Part shown: piece by piece, positions 35,034-46,500 of the stretch
Layout: every line of letters begins with the position of its first letter
Position numbering within the stretch: position 1 is the first letter of the stretch
NCBI GenBank assembly: GCA_015499985.1
Contig: JAAAUF010000001.1
Coordinates: 35,960 to 99,959, forward strand
Direction of reading: 5' to 3'
From: Haplosporangium gracile
Lineage: Eukaryota; Mortierellomycota; Mortierellomycetes; Mortierellales; Mortierellaceae
DNA length: 64,000 nucleotides
Notes under the pieces: generated by a model
Told to the model about the DNA's origin: nothing
The model's input: only the letters and a program-made list of their open reading frames with translations
The model's database searches: none
Program-made: the position numbers and the translations under genes

Positions 35034-36071
35034 ATGAGTGCAGCGCCATCATCACAGGATACCCCCGTCGCCACAAAGATCACCCAGGAGGTCAAACAGG
35101 AAGCTCATGACCTTCAGTCAGGGGAGATCGACACCGTCGAGACAAACGCTCGTTACCTCGCTTACCTCGCCCGTTACAAGTCCCTCTTCGTCGCCTCCTC
35201 CCGCTATCTCGCCTACTCTTCCGATGTCGGCGAAGCCTTTCGCCCCGTCACTGCCCCCTTCTTTGTCAATGCCATGTACGGTGGTAAGTTTCTCTCTCTA
35301 CTTCAGCATCACTTTTCGCTTTACTGCCTATTGTACTTTTCGTAGCGACAGCCTTTGTTGTCGATCGCGTCATTACCAGCTCATGAATTTTTTGTCAGAT
35401 AAGACACGTTCACCAATTGACTCATTTTTTTTTATTTTGATCGATAATAGTCTCATTCGCATATGTTGGATTTGATGTTGCATACGAGGGATACAAGGCC
35501 AAGATCGCAGGAGCACCCAACGATGTCGTTGGAATGACCGTAAGTGCAAGCGGGATTGAATTCATTTGGCTTGGCATTTACGCTTTTTCAGGACTGCACA
35601 TATTGCTTTTTCGGTACTAAACACCTTTTTTGTATGTTTTTCATGGATATCTAGGTCTTGAAGCGTGGTGTTTTCCAAGGTCTCGCCTCTTTGCTCATGG
35701 TACGTCTCTTGGTGTTATTATATGACAGGCCCAGGATTGTAGGATTTCAGGAATGAAAATCAGGCCGGAGTACTCATTGTTTTTCTTATTATCATCTTAT
35801 TTAGCCTGCTATCACGATTCACACTGTCGTTCACCAGTCAGGAAAGCTTTTCAAGAACAGCGCCAACGTCGCGTTGAAGAAGTGGGGACCTACCGCTCTC
35901 GGCCTTATGGTTGTGCCGGCATTGCCCATCATGTTCGATCACCCTATTGAGCATGCCGTCGATAGGGTCTTTGCCATGCTCGAGGGTGGCGGAGGAAAGA
36001 CCCTTCCCATGGAGCCTTCAGAGAAGGAGAAGGTTTTGGATGCTGTTATCAACAAGGAGAAGACCGAGTAG
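35034..36071 (+). CDS. MTFP1: Mitochondrial fission process protein 1 (MTFP1/MTP18)
   Basis: Inner mitochondrial membrane protein linked to fission in animals. Exons: 35034-35283, 35451-35539, 35655-35699 and 35805-36071; 216 residues. Diagnostic stretches are SRYLAYSSDVGEAFRP, MYGVSFAYVGFDVAYEGYKA, TVLKRGVFQGLASLLMP and ITIHTVVHQSGKLF, then LGLMVVPALPIMFDHPIEHA, with hydrophobic segments in the last two exons. Length is close to the animal protein with about 50 extra N-terminal residues. No cleavable presequence is obvious; the N-terminus is acidic. Confidence 0.92.
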
Positions 36072-36151
36072 ATTTTATCTATAGTAATGATTTCATATGA
36101 CAAAAATATTACAAAAAGCCATGCCTGGCATAACCAATTAGACAATAGAAA

Positions 36152-36157
36152 AATAAA
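36152..36157 (+). terminator. Poly(A) signal of MTFP1
   Basis: AATAAA about 80 bases after the MTFP1 stop codon. Confidence 0.5.
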
Positions 36158-37191
36158 TCAGGCAGAAGGAAAAAAAATAATGATAAGTGATGTCGTTATT
36201 GCAGACTTTTTTATTTTGTAGAAATGGTGGCGCTGGCGGGAAGAAAAAAAATTGTGGCAGGAGAGTGGCTTTTCATGAAAGTCAAAATCTCGTGTTCGGC
36301 CTCTCACTTCTCGTGCCTGTCACCCATGGTCACCATCCATATCACTACGATACCAACTCATTCGACCACGTCAAAAAAATCAACATTCAATTGAATGACG
36401 GACATTGTGCTTTGCTGATCAATATCAAGACGAAGGACTGGAACGCACTCCAGTCTGCTTTTTCTGGTATCATTCTAATCTCTAATTCGCACCATTCGAC
36501 CATGCACAGCAAAAAAAAAAAGATGCGACATTGACGCGCTGCCAAGCCGAGGCACCAGTTGTACTTTCGGCCAAGCCTCGCGTCATCCGAACGGACCATG
36601 GATCGGTGCTCTTCCACGAATTCGATTTTGAGACCCTGCAGCTGCAGCTCCAGCTGAGTTACCCATGAGGCATTAGGCTGTGGAATCAAAGTGATCTTTG
36701 TGCAGGGTCTGCAGTGTATATAGTCAAAATCTGATCTTCTTTGTTTATGGTGGTTGAAGTCGTGGGAGAAGTTCGATCGAGTTGGACGATGTCTCCAAAC
36801 AAACTCAGGTTTGTAACATACCTGTGCCATAATTTGTCGATAAAGAGCGCACATTGACAAAATTGTCTGATGTCTTTCCTTGAAGAGTAATTTCGGATAG
36901 GCGATGGGACTAAAGAAGATAGATGCAAAAAGGGTGAATTTTAAAAGTGTATGACGGAAGAGTATGTGGCCCAGGTCTCGAGGAGACTTTCACGGGTCTG
37001 GAATGTCCCATGAACCCTCAACGAGAGGAACGGGAAAAAAGCGAGTTCGAGACCATGGGGAGTAAAAATTGTAATGTAGTGAACTTGTTCTCTCTTCCCT
37101 TTTCTTCAATTAATTGCGCTTCTCAACTTCCCAACCAACCCTTCTTTTTAAGACTCCGAGATAACACACGCTCTCAGCTGTCCTTTGTTTG

Positions 37192-37192
37192 A

Positions 37193-37227
<35 letters not shown>

Positions 37228-37240
37228 TGTATGAGAGTGA
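37192..37240 (+). repeat. GT/TG dinucleotide microsatellite
   Basis: Nearly perfect (GT)n with two ATGT interruptions, in the region upstream of the gene starting at 37607. Confidence 0.95.
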
Positions 37241-37606
37241 ATTTTCCTTATTTTTTTGTTCACCGTCCTCTCATCAACAACCATTTTTTACACTCCTGAA
37301 ATAGAATAGGAAATAACTGAAAAGCTCGGACTTTGCGTGGAATTAAGGAAGACAGAAGAGAGAACGTGGGCCATCACACACCGCATACTTTTTTCCTTTC
37401 TCTTTTCATTTTCTTTTCTTATTACTTATTCGATTATTCATCCGAAACTATAACAACAACAACAACGGCCTCTCTCATCCTTCCACTCCTCATCGCACCT
37501 CTCCATTCAACTACACACTCAATCGACCTCGGCACAATCTTACCTCGTCACCAACTCTCTTTTTTTAACCTCTCCTTTTTTTTTTTACCAAACCTCATCA
37601 TATCTA

Positions 37607-38417
37607 ATGTGCCGCCGAGTTGTCTGTCACGACTGTGGAAAGTTCACCTGGGAAGGTAAGCCCATCGCTCCACTCCCTTCCCTTCCTCTCGCCTCTATCC
37701 TATCCTCGCAACCAATACACACGCAACACTTGTCTATATCATTCAATAAAAAAAAATAATCAGCAAGCAAGATTTTTATTAACGCTCGAGAACAAAAACA
37801 AAATATACATCTCCATCTTTCATATCCCTTTTGTTTCCGTAGGATGCGGTCTTCATATTGCCCAGGCACTAGCAGGTCTCTCACTTGAACAAATCTGTTC
37901 ATGCGACGATGATCGCGACAGTGAACACTCCTGGGCCACCATCACCGCCTCAGCTACACCTACCTCGTCCTCTACAGTATCAGCACCGCGGGGAGGAGAA
38001 GCAACGCGATACCCTCTCCCCTATTCTGGCGCCAGCGCAGCAGCAGCCTCTGTAGCCTCCCTGTCATCACTACGAAGCACCGGAGCTGCTTTAGAGACAT
38101 GCCACAACGATGACAATGATGGTAGCTCCATCATCGATAACACCACAATTGTGGCTGATGATACAACGACGACGCGATGTTCAGACACACCGGCCGCGGT
38201 TGAATACAAACTGTCCAAGATCTCGGCCACGTCCGCCACCGAGGCAGCCATCCGAATGACGAAGCAGGCCGCAGCTCTGGAAGAGCTCAAGCGTCGGAAA
38301 GAGGAGAAGGATCGAGAGTTGAAGGAACATAACCAAGGTGCGCTCGACAAATTGTTACAGGGGCTTGGGGAAGCTGTTGATGACGGCGATAAGAAGGAAG
38401 GCGGCGACTTTGCATGA
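37607..38417 (+). CDS. Small cysteine-motif protein with disordered tail
   Basis: Two exons, 37607-37655 and 37843-38417; 207 residues. The first about 40 residues (MCRRVVCHDCGKFTWE|GCG, then HIAQALAGLSLEQICSCD) have the C-x-x-C-G-K-x-T-W-x-G-C-G-x-H pattern of a short uncharacterised family found in fungi and bacteria, normally near 60 residues; it probably binds a metal. Here the domain continues into about 130 residues of Ser/Thr/Ala-rich disordered sequence and a charged C-terminal helix (LEELKRRKEEKDRELKEHNQ). The intron splits the glycine codon between TW and GCG. The role is unknown. Confidence 0.75.
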
Positions 38418-38894
38418 GACGAATGAGGAAATAAGGCAATACAACACATTGAATACCCGTACAGCATGTTATCTTTTTTTTTTTTCTGCAGTTCCTTTTC
38501 CCACTTCCCCAACATCCCCTCTCCTCTCCTCGTCAATTGATTAGTTTTTTTTTCCGTCTTTCTGTTCCTTTTCTTTTCCTGCCGACTCGTTTTCTTCCCA
38601 GTTTACCATTTTTTTTTTCATTTCCACCGCGCTCTTCCTTGAGCATTGTCGTGTTCATTTTTTGTCAGATCATACCATACATATCCATAGCAAACCAGTC
38701 ATAGTTCCCATCGTCGTCGTTGGCCCATCCACCCATCCCATAGCAACTATGCGTCAAAAAAAGACCAGCACCTTCTCCCATTGGCTTCCACCCTTAATTA
38801 ATAAACGAAAATTGTCAAATTCAAGATAGGCACATGTGTATTGGTTTTATTCACGCCGAATCTGCGAGGCTGAGGCGTCAGATCAAAAAAAATA
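38418..38894. other. Convergent 3' flanks
   Basis: 477 bases between two convergent stop codons, T-rich with several poly-T runs. A minus-strand AATAAA (38846-38851) suits the gene ending at 38895. No gene is seen. Confidence 0.5.
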
Positions 38895-41681
38895 TTAGTT
38901 GCGCAAGAGCCGGTTAACGGCCTTCTTGAACTTAAACATCCCACCACCCTTCTTCTTGCCAACACCAGTAGCTCCACCACCAGCGATTCCATTGCCCCAG
39001 GCATGACCACGAACACTATCCTCATCCTCCTCATCCTCATCCTCCTCCCCATCATCCTCATCATCCTCATCTCCAGGTCCAGACCGGATATCAAACGGCG
39101 CCTCGTACTCATAATCATCATACTCGTACTCGATCGCATCGTCCTCATAATAGAACTTGGAGTTTTGTTTCTCCTCATCATAATTGGGGTTGCCGATCCA
39201 GGGTGCCTGGGTGATGAGGACGTCGGCGGGGACAGGGGTATAGGGTTGATTGTAGTATTCCTCGTCGTATTCCGGGTCCGGATGAGGTCCTGACTTGTCG
39301 CCTCCCTTCTTGGCCTTCTTCTTGGCCGCGGCTGCCGCCTTCTTCTTCTTGTCCTTGTCCGAGCCAGGGTTGGAGACGGGAGGAGGTGGAGTCTCGGACC
39401 GCTCGATGGTGACGATGGTGATTATATCACCGAAAATGACCTTGCGGGATCCCTTGGCTTCGCGAGCTCGTGCGCGGGCAATCGGCGTTTTGATGATGGC
39501 GGACTTGACGGCCCCATAGTGGCGTTGATGTGGGTTCTGTTGCAGTTGGTGCTGGTATTGGTATGGATTGCTGTTGTTGTTGTTGTTGTTGTTGTTTGTG
39601 GTAGAAGAGGTGGTCGAGATAGAGCCCTGACTATGAGACCTCATCCGGCTGCTGTTGAGGCGGTTGGAGAGCATTTCCGAAGGCGTAGCGCCGCCACCGT
39701 TGGCAGAGGGCGAGTAAAGAGCAGGCGAAGACGAAGAATAATGAGGAAGCGAGCTGCCATCATAAGGTCGTGATGAGTTTGACTGTTGTTGGTGCTGGTG
39801 CTGGTGCCGTTGCTGTTGTCGGTAATGTGATTGGTCTTCGCTCTGACTCTGATGCTGGCCACGAGAGAGAGAAGTGACACTGTTGTTTTGTACTTGATGG
39901 TGGTACAAATGCTGCTGGTTTGACCCAGCGGCTCGATCCTTTGACCGACCGTTGGTCAAATAATTGAGCTGACTAGGGCGTGAGCTGCTCTTGTTGCTAG
40001 TGCTACTGCTGGTACTGTGTCCTTGTCCTGTACTGTCATTGCTATTGCTGTGGTAGCCGTGCGAGTTATTGCTGGGCGTTGATAATAATGATGCTGCTCC
40101 TGCTGTGGCATTGTCTGCGTATGGATTGATGTCCGCCAGGGTCGATGAGCCTCCACTTGAAACGGATGCGTTCCTCCGTCGTTCCATCGAGGCCTCGACC
40201 ACGGCCGAGAACGAGGTTAAAGAATCAGACAGGTGGGTGTCACCAAGCATAGGAGGCAAATGGGAGGTGCTACTGCTGTTGTTTTTGTTACCAGCGTAGG
40301 GGCTATTGTTGTTGTTATTGGTGGTAGTGTTGGTGTCGTTGTGAGCATTTCCCAACATTCGCCTCGTGGTGTCCTTTTGTGGCGGCTCTGGCCTAATTTC
40401 GCGCAGGTCTGGGGTCGAGTGGTTTAGGCTGAGAAAAGACGACCGAGTAGAGGTCGAGGCGACGGAGACGCTGGGAGATTCAGAGGTGGAGAATGAATTC
40501 GATGCAGGCGAGGTCGTCGTCGTCGTCGACGATGGGGGCACAGGCAATGGCCTCTTTGAATACGACCGAGGTGTGCTGTTAGTACCAACGTTAGTTGACG
40601 ACGGCGAATCGTGGAGAGTGAACGACTCTCGACTGCCCCTGGCTGCTCCTGACTGAAGGTAATTGCTGAATTTTGCCGAGGCTGTCATCATGGGGCTGTT
40701 GGTCGTCGACGAAGCAGGCGATAAGAGGGCTGTCGAAGCTGTCAAGTCTGTGGACTGTGCAGGAGCAGGAGTGTTCCTCAAGGGCGCGGCGGCTCTCCTA
40801 CTAGGCGATTGCACCGCAAAAGGATCGCGTTGTTGTTGCTGATGGCGATCAAGGCGACGGCTAGAGCTGGTTACGGGAGGGGTTGGAGGCTGGGCTGCCC
40901 AAAAGTCCTTGCGCCCTGAGAAGGGCGATGTTGGCGAAGCCGTCGAAGGGGAGGTAGGGTCGTCGTCTGAGTTGCAGTACTTGTCAAGAACACCAAAATA
41001 GCTGTCCTCATCATTATCATTTTCGTCCTGTTGCTCCTTTTGCTCCCTGCCATCGCTGCCCATTATCATGTTCTCAACCGCTCCTTGCGCCCATCCACTC
41101 GACCAGGACCTGTCGGTCGATATCTGCAAAACAGGGAGAGTTGGCTTGGTCGCACTGTCCTTGTCGGTTGTTGAATCCTGGTGAAGGAGGTGGCTACTGC
41201 TATTGTTCTGTTGACTGTAGAAGTTTGAGCTTGTTCTCCGAGGAGCTGAGTGAGAGGAGTTCTTGTTCCTGTTGCTGCTACTATGATGATTGTTACTATG
41301 GCCGGTCGAAGTAAGATGAAAAGGTCTCGACCCGCCCATTTCAAGTGCCCCCTCGGACCTCATCTTGACAGGTGGAGTAGGGGTCTGATGACTTTTTTGG
41401 GAGCGATTCGACTCTCTACTTGAAGACGACAACAACGATGGAGAAGAAGAAGAAGAAGACGACGACTGGTCCCGGGTCCGTTGACGTTGATTTTGAGCTA
41501 GGAGACCGGGGAGGGAAGTTGTTGAGGACGAAGCAGCTCTAGTTGAATGAGTTTCGTGGAGGGAGACCTGGGAGAGAGTTGAGCGCAATGAGTCGAGGGT
41601 TGAAGGTGAGGGTGCAGCAGCTCTCCTGCTGCGATGGTGCGGTGGAGTCAGATGGGTGGTTGAGTCGATGGAGGCAGCCAT
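38895..41681 (-). CDS. Intronless 928-residue disordered protein with RVxF-like motif
   Basis: Function not recognised. A single exon in a region where most genes have several introns. Residues 1 to about 720 are Ser/Asn/Gln/His-rich low-complexity sequence with many Ser-Pro and Arg-x-x-Ser sites. The conserved-looking part is C-terminal: AIIKTPIARARAREAKGSRK followed by VIFGDIITIVTIERSETPPP, then a Lys/Ala-rich stretch, YNQPYTPVPADVLITQAPW, a Tyr/Asp/Glu block, a run of Asp/Glu and a basic end MFKFKKAVNRLLRN. RKVIF fits the loose RVxF consensus for docking protein phosphatase 1, so a phosphatase-targeting or cell-polarity role is possible but not shown. The ATG at 41681 is the first in frame after a GA-rich leader. 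Confidence 0.75.
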   Translation of the reverse strand: MAASIDSTTHLTPPHHRSRRAAAPSPSTLDSLRSTLSQVSLHETHSTRAASSSTTSLPGLLAQNQRQRTRDQSSSSSSSSPSLLSSSSRESNRSQKSHQTPTPPVKMRSEGALEMGGSRPFHLTSTGHSNNHHSSSNRNKNSSHSAPRRTSSNFYSQQNNSSSHLLHQDSTTDKDSATKPTLPVLQISTDRSWSSGWAQGAVENMIMGSDGREQKEQQDENDNDEDSYFGVLDKYCNSDDDPTSPSTASPTSPFSGRKDFWAAQPPTPPVTSSSRRLDRHQQQQRDPFAVQSPSRRAAAPLRNTPAPAQSTDLTASTALLSPASSTTNSPMMTASAKFSNYLQSGAARGSRESFTLHDSPSSTNVGTNSTPRSYSKRPLPVPPSSTTTTTSPASNSFSTSESPSVSVASTSTRSSFLSLNHSTPDLREIRPEPPQKDTTRRMLGNAHNDTNTTTNNNNNSPYAGNKNNSSSTSHLPPMLGDTHLSDSLTSFSAVVEASMERRRNASVSSGGSSTLADINPYADNATAGAASLLSTPSNNSHGYHSNSNDSTGQGHSTSSSTSNKSSSRPSQLNYLTNGRSKDRAAGSNQQHLYHHQVQNNSVTSLSRGQHQSQSEDQSHYRQQQRHQHQHQQQSNSSRPYDGSSLPHYSSSSPALYSPSANGGGATPSEMLSNRLNSSRMRSHSQGSISTTSSTTNNNNNNNNSNPYQYQHQLQQNPHQRHYGAVKSAIIKTPIARARAREAKGSRKVIFGDIITIVTIERSETPPPPVSNPGSDKDKKKKAAAAAKKKAKKGGDKSGPHPDPEYDEEYYNQPYTPVPADVLITQAPWIGNPNYDEEKQNSKFYYEDDAIEYEYDDYEYEAPFDIRSGPGDEDDEDDGEEDEDEEDEDSVRGHAWGNGIAGGGATGVGKKKGGGMFKFKKAVNRLLRN

Positions 41682-42610
41682 TGTGGTTTATGTAGGTGGT
41701 GCTTGAGAGGAAGGAGGGTCGTGTGAGAGAAGACGAAGAAAGAGAAAAAAGGAGGGAAAGAGAATAAAACAAAAGGATGAGTCGTCAATGAAGAAGCAAC
41801 GTCGATTGGTGCGAGAAGGAAGGGTAAGGGTATATTTTGGTGAGGAATATAAAAAGAGAAAAAGAAAGAGAGAGACAGAGAAAAAAGAAGAGCGTGTTGT
41901 TTGTTAACGATAGAAACAAAGAAATGACAAAGAGAGAGAAGAAGTAGAGATGCAAAAAAAAGAGTGGGAACGCGCAAAGAAGGTAAAAAAAAACCTTGTC
42001 GGATGTTCAACCCAAGGTACTGTTAAAAAAAAAAAAAAGGTCAAGGCCCAATTCTAATCGTCTCATCTTGCATCCAAAGTGCCTTTTTAGTTCTTTAGAA
42101 TCACAACTGAAGAGAGAGAGGGACAGCGAATAAAGAACGAGCTAAGACACAGGTGCATGTTCGTATTAGCATCGACATAAAAATACACGAGGCGGGGTAT
42201 TGTCTTCTTTGGCTTCGCTGGCTGGGTGTATGTATGCGCATACACTAAACTGGCGCCCAGTTGTCGCCCTTTGCAGCCAAGAAAAGAAAAGAAAAACGAC
42301 AAAGAAAGACAACAAAAACAACCAACAATAACGAGCAAAGAAAGGAAAAGTTGACCCAGCTGGGATGATATGGATAAAATTCATTCATTCTCACACTTAA
42401 ACAAGCTTCAACCTTAATTATCTGACCCTCTTACTCATCATAATCATTTCATAGGTCGGTCGTTCTTTCACCTCCCTTTCTTATTGTTTTTTCCAACTTG
42501 ACCCAACCGTAACAGCTAATATCTTGCTTTTGCTCTTGGTTGTTTAGCCAAACGTGCAACTGACATCGACCATCGTCCCATCAACAGCATCGCCATCACA
42601 TATTAAGCAG

Positions 42611-42637
42611 AAACACAAACACAAACACAAACACAAA
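42611..42637 (+). repeat. (CAAACA)n short tandem repeat
   Basis: Four to five copies of a six-base unit. Confidence 0.9.
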
Positions 42638-42882
42638 ATGAACAATCACGATGGTCTTGTCGTGCCAAAAGCCAGCAAACCACAATCACATAACGCACCA
42701 CAAGACAAACACAAAGACAAATTATTGTCATGCACATGCCTGGACGGGCCGTTTACCATAATCGAATCTACCCGTGGGTAATCGTTGCCACACCACCCAT
42801 ACAAAATAATCAGCCGTTCGTTTCTCTAACGAGCTCTCAAACCGTTAGACCGCTTTTTCCTAATTGCCTCCCTCCCTCTCGT

Positions 42883-42900
42883 CCCCCCCCCCCCCCCCCC
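42883..42900 (+). repeat. C18 homopolymer
   Basis: Eighteen consecutive C, the longest G/C homopolymer in the window. Confidence 0.97.
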
Positions 42901-43539
42901 TGAAAGGTAGGCCATTTTTCCATCACTCTCTGATTCTCCACACACTCAAAAGGTGGAAGGTTTTTTCGGTACATTTCAAAACGTATCATCCGACGATTAT
43001 TCGTAAAGCTCTCATTTGTTCAGACATTACTCGTTTTGTTAGCGCGCTTTTCTGTCTCAAGTCTATTGAATTATTTTTCAATATCGAGATGAGTAACAAC
43101 TAGACTACCAGGCTGGCTCTAGTAAAAACTTGCTACCCTTGACTAAAAACTAGATCGTTCGAAATTATTAGGTGAGCGAGGTTCGATGAGACAATGTAGC
43201 TAAGGAGTGAGTGCCATGTCAGATGTATGCTCAAAAAAAATCTAATGTTTGTATTTTGGCCCAATTTTTCCGAGTACCGACCTAAATCAAAGTGAAACTG
43301 TTCCTGAATGCCAGCGGGTTTCACCCACTGATGATATCTGGATCGCCATGACGGCGATCGGTAATTTTTTTTTTTTTTTAGTATAACAAGTTCCGTCCAG
43401 GCCTTCGCGCTGATGGTCACAACATCACATCAAAGACAATTGCCCACCTATTCGGGTTCGTGCCTGGAAAAATGTTTAATGAAGATTTATTATTAGGGCG
43501 AATAAAAGCAACGAGACGGTGGTAATGGGGATTTTTTTG

Positions 43540-46500
43540 TTACGGGTTCGTAATCTGCGGAGAGTCCGCCCGAGGTGGTTTCAAACTAGAACTGGTGGTA
43601 TCACGCAATGAGGAATGCGAGCTCTGACAACTCAGCATCCCAGGAAGAAGGAGTGACGGTGTCGATCCAGAAAAGGGTAAAACGGAGGGTGAGTGCAGCG
43701 GAGTCTGTGCAAGGGGTCGGCCCAGGGACCCACTCTTGGACGGTCTCAAGATCGTCAATGGATTCGACGCCGTCCTCATCAGCGTAGGCCGACTTGTGTT
43801 CCGAGCTCCCAGTGCCGCAGACGAGGCTGCCCTCTTGGGAGTCGATCTTCCGCTACCTGGCACTGCTGCTGCTGAAGCCGACGATGCCGCTCTTCTCAGG
43901 TCCCACTCCTCCTCCGCATCCGAGTCGGCATACTCCAGAACAGGCTCTAGCGTATCTGGACGGTAGAGCGACTGTCCATCTGAGAACTCTTCCTGTTCGC
44001 GCTTCTGGTGCAGCGCCAGAATGGTGGCCGAGACGCGTCCCGAAAATGTTGAGCACGACTCATCATCCTCACTGATCGTGCCTGATCCTTCATCATCTTG
44101 GTCGTCCGAGAACATCCTGTCCAGAATCTCGTGCATTCTTCCTGCGCTCACAGCAACGTTGTTGCTATAATGACTCTCGGTGGGACTCTCGGGTCTACTT
44201 CCAGCCCGACTCCTGATCGAAGGTGTGGCAACTTTCTTGGCACCTGTAGTGTCGATCGGGATAGTGTCCAAGAAGGCGCCTCGAGTCGTTGGGAGCATCA
44301 AGAGGGAAGGCGAGGACATTGGCTTCCGCTCAGAAAGGGGATCCACCTGCGACTCAACATATTGTCCCGATTCTTTGCGCCAGTATTGAACCGCCTTCTC
44401 CGGACCCTTGGAGATCTTTAGAATCCCACCTCCTTGAAGCTTGACGGGAATGACCTCTGCGATATTGTTCTCAACCGACTGGCGAGATGGACCAGACTGC
44501 TGTGCGCTCAAGGTAGACACTCTCTTGCTCTCAGAGACAGCATTATCCGAGAAGGAAGAGTCCATACCTGTCAAGACCGAGGCTAGATCTGTGCTCACGT
44601 TCCTCAACGGCTTGGCTCGACCGGATGGGACATCATTCGAAGTGGCATCAGACGCAGTCCTCTGCAACATAGTCGGCGGAACGGGAGTCGATAATGACGA
44701 CCTAACAGATCCTGCTTGCGATGCCAAAGCTTCAGGATTGGCGACAAAGAGACTCCTGTTTCGTTCATAGTTTCGGCTCGATTCTTGGAAAAAGCGGCTG
44801 ATACCAATAGAATTCAACTCTCGCAAGTTGTCGTCCCCAACCTGGGAGGCGTCATCTGCTGTATCCATGACAGGTGAAGGTCGGTTAGGTCGCATGACTT
44901 CAAAGGCTTTGGGCTTGGAACCATCACCAGACGATCTCTTAATGGAGGGCTTCTTCATGCTAAAAACTCCGCCGATTGTACCCTTTACAGATTGCCAAAC
45001 ACTTGTTTTCTCGACTGGCGCAGCAGGTGTAGATGGTGTAGGATCATTTGGCTCATAGAGATATCGTCCATCTCTGAAAATCTCGGACATTCGCCTGGTT
45101 CTCATATCCTGTGTCGCCTGCTGGTGATTCATCCTCTGAGATCTGGTATATGACTCGCGTACGGGAGACTGGAATCGTGCTTTGGAGAGTTGTGTGGGCT
45201 GAAGTGGAATGGCACCTCCCTCCAGGGAATCAACGGAGGCTCCAGGGGAAGCTGGATGAGGCGAAGTAGACCGTGCAGACATAGGTCCTGCAGCACTCGA
45301 CAAAGGTCTCATCGCCTCCGAGCGTAAGTCGGGCAGAGCATGACGGTCTTCGTCGGAGGGGAATCTGGACAAGCGATAACCTGGGGGAAGGTGAGACCGC
45401 CGGATGCTTGCTCGGTTTCTGAATGCCCTGTCGCCGGGAGGGAGGGGTCGTAATGAATCTCGGCCAGAGTCACTCGCGGAAGAAATGTAGGGCTCCACAG
45501 TATAACGTCTCGTCTTGGCGAGATCGACCAGCGACGGATCATCGGGGCGGTGGCTGACGGGTTGTCCTGTAACAACCCAACCCTGCTCCGTCTCAGCATT
45601 GTCCTCAAAGTCGTAGTTCTTGGTCGGCCCTTGCCACGAGAGCTCGTGCCGAACCTGCCAGAACATGAGCACCTGGATGGTATTCCACAGAGCAAGCGCA
45701 AAGATCACAACAAAGACGGATAGGTGAAAACCCATCTGGGCGTATCCAAAGATCTGGCGGGTCTTGGGACTTACGTTGAGCTCTTGGATATAGGGAATAG
45801 AGCATCCAGTGACTAAGATCTTGACAACACTCAACAGCATGTGGAACTTGTTGTCGCCCGATTCGGAAAATGGCCATTTTACTCCAATGACCATCATATA
45901 ACCGAGCTCAACAACCATCAAGACGGCAACTTGAGCAATCCCATACGCTGACAGCATGGCAACCGAGAGACCCCACAAGAACCGAGCCAAGAGATTGACG
46001 AGAAAAAACAAGGTGCCTTCCTCGGCAAGGGTGTTGTAGAGAGCTCCATACTTGAGAAGGAGCCCAAAGTCCTCAAGATGGGTGTTTCCTGACGCAGCAC
46101 GAAGGATCCTCCAGGTAAGAAAGACGCTGGTGCCCACTGTTAGAACGATAAGCGATGCTGAAGCGATCACCATCATGGTAGTACCTCCTGAAATAGTCAG
46201 CTGGAACATTGCCGACAATGCCAAAGGTGTGAACAGCAGCAGCCAAACGCGGATCACGTTGCCTAAGAAATTTGTAAAGGATTCGGGGTCAATCTATGTT
46301 CATATCACAGAGATACCCATGCTCCAAGGTTTTTTTTTCTCGTTCAAGCAGTACCTGCGACAAAGTCAAAGGCGTGCTGCAAAGCCCTGCCCTTTTGACG
46401 ACTCTCCTTGGCGCCGAACCATACAATGACAAGCACAAAGGTTGAGAGAAACAAGGATGCCCCTCCTGCCAAAACAGTATTGATCAGAGTGCAAAGAAAG

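Larger units (their letters stand above)
36072..37606. other. Intergenic with unresolved coding potential
   Basis: 1.5 kb. Between about 36540 and 36950 both strands stay open. On the minus strand a frame with biased third positions reads NASWVTQLELQLQGLKIEFV, preceded by plausible splice sites (GTATGT donor at 36821-36816; several AG acceptors). On the plus strand a frame reads VIRTDHGSVLFHEFDFE. Neither could be joined to a start and stop that make a recognised protein. The rest is CT-rich leader and a GT microsatellite before the next gene. Confidence 0.35.
41682..43539. other. Intergenic between the disordered-protein gene and the TRP-like gene
   Basis: About 1.9 kb. 41690-42000 is a GA-rich leader of the minus-strand gene. 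A short plus-strand frame (42638-42781, starting MNNHDGLVVP and ending TIIESTRG) could be an exon but has no match. A CACAAA repeat lies at 42611-42637 and a C18 run at 42883-42900. A minus-strand AATAAA (43486-43491) lies 50 bases after the TRP-like stop codon. Confidence 0.45.

Noticed and set aside
42554..42781. Short plus-strand ORF with alternating Lys-His repeats
   Set aside because: The repeats are translation of a CAAACA microsatellite. The remaining 47 residues have no match and no clear partner exon.
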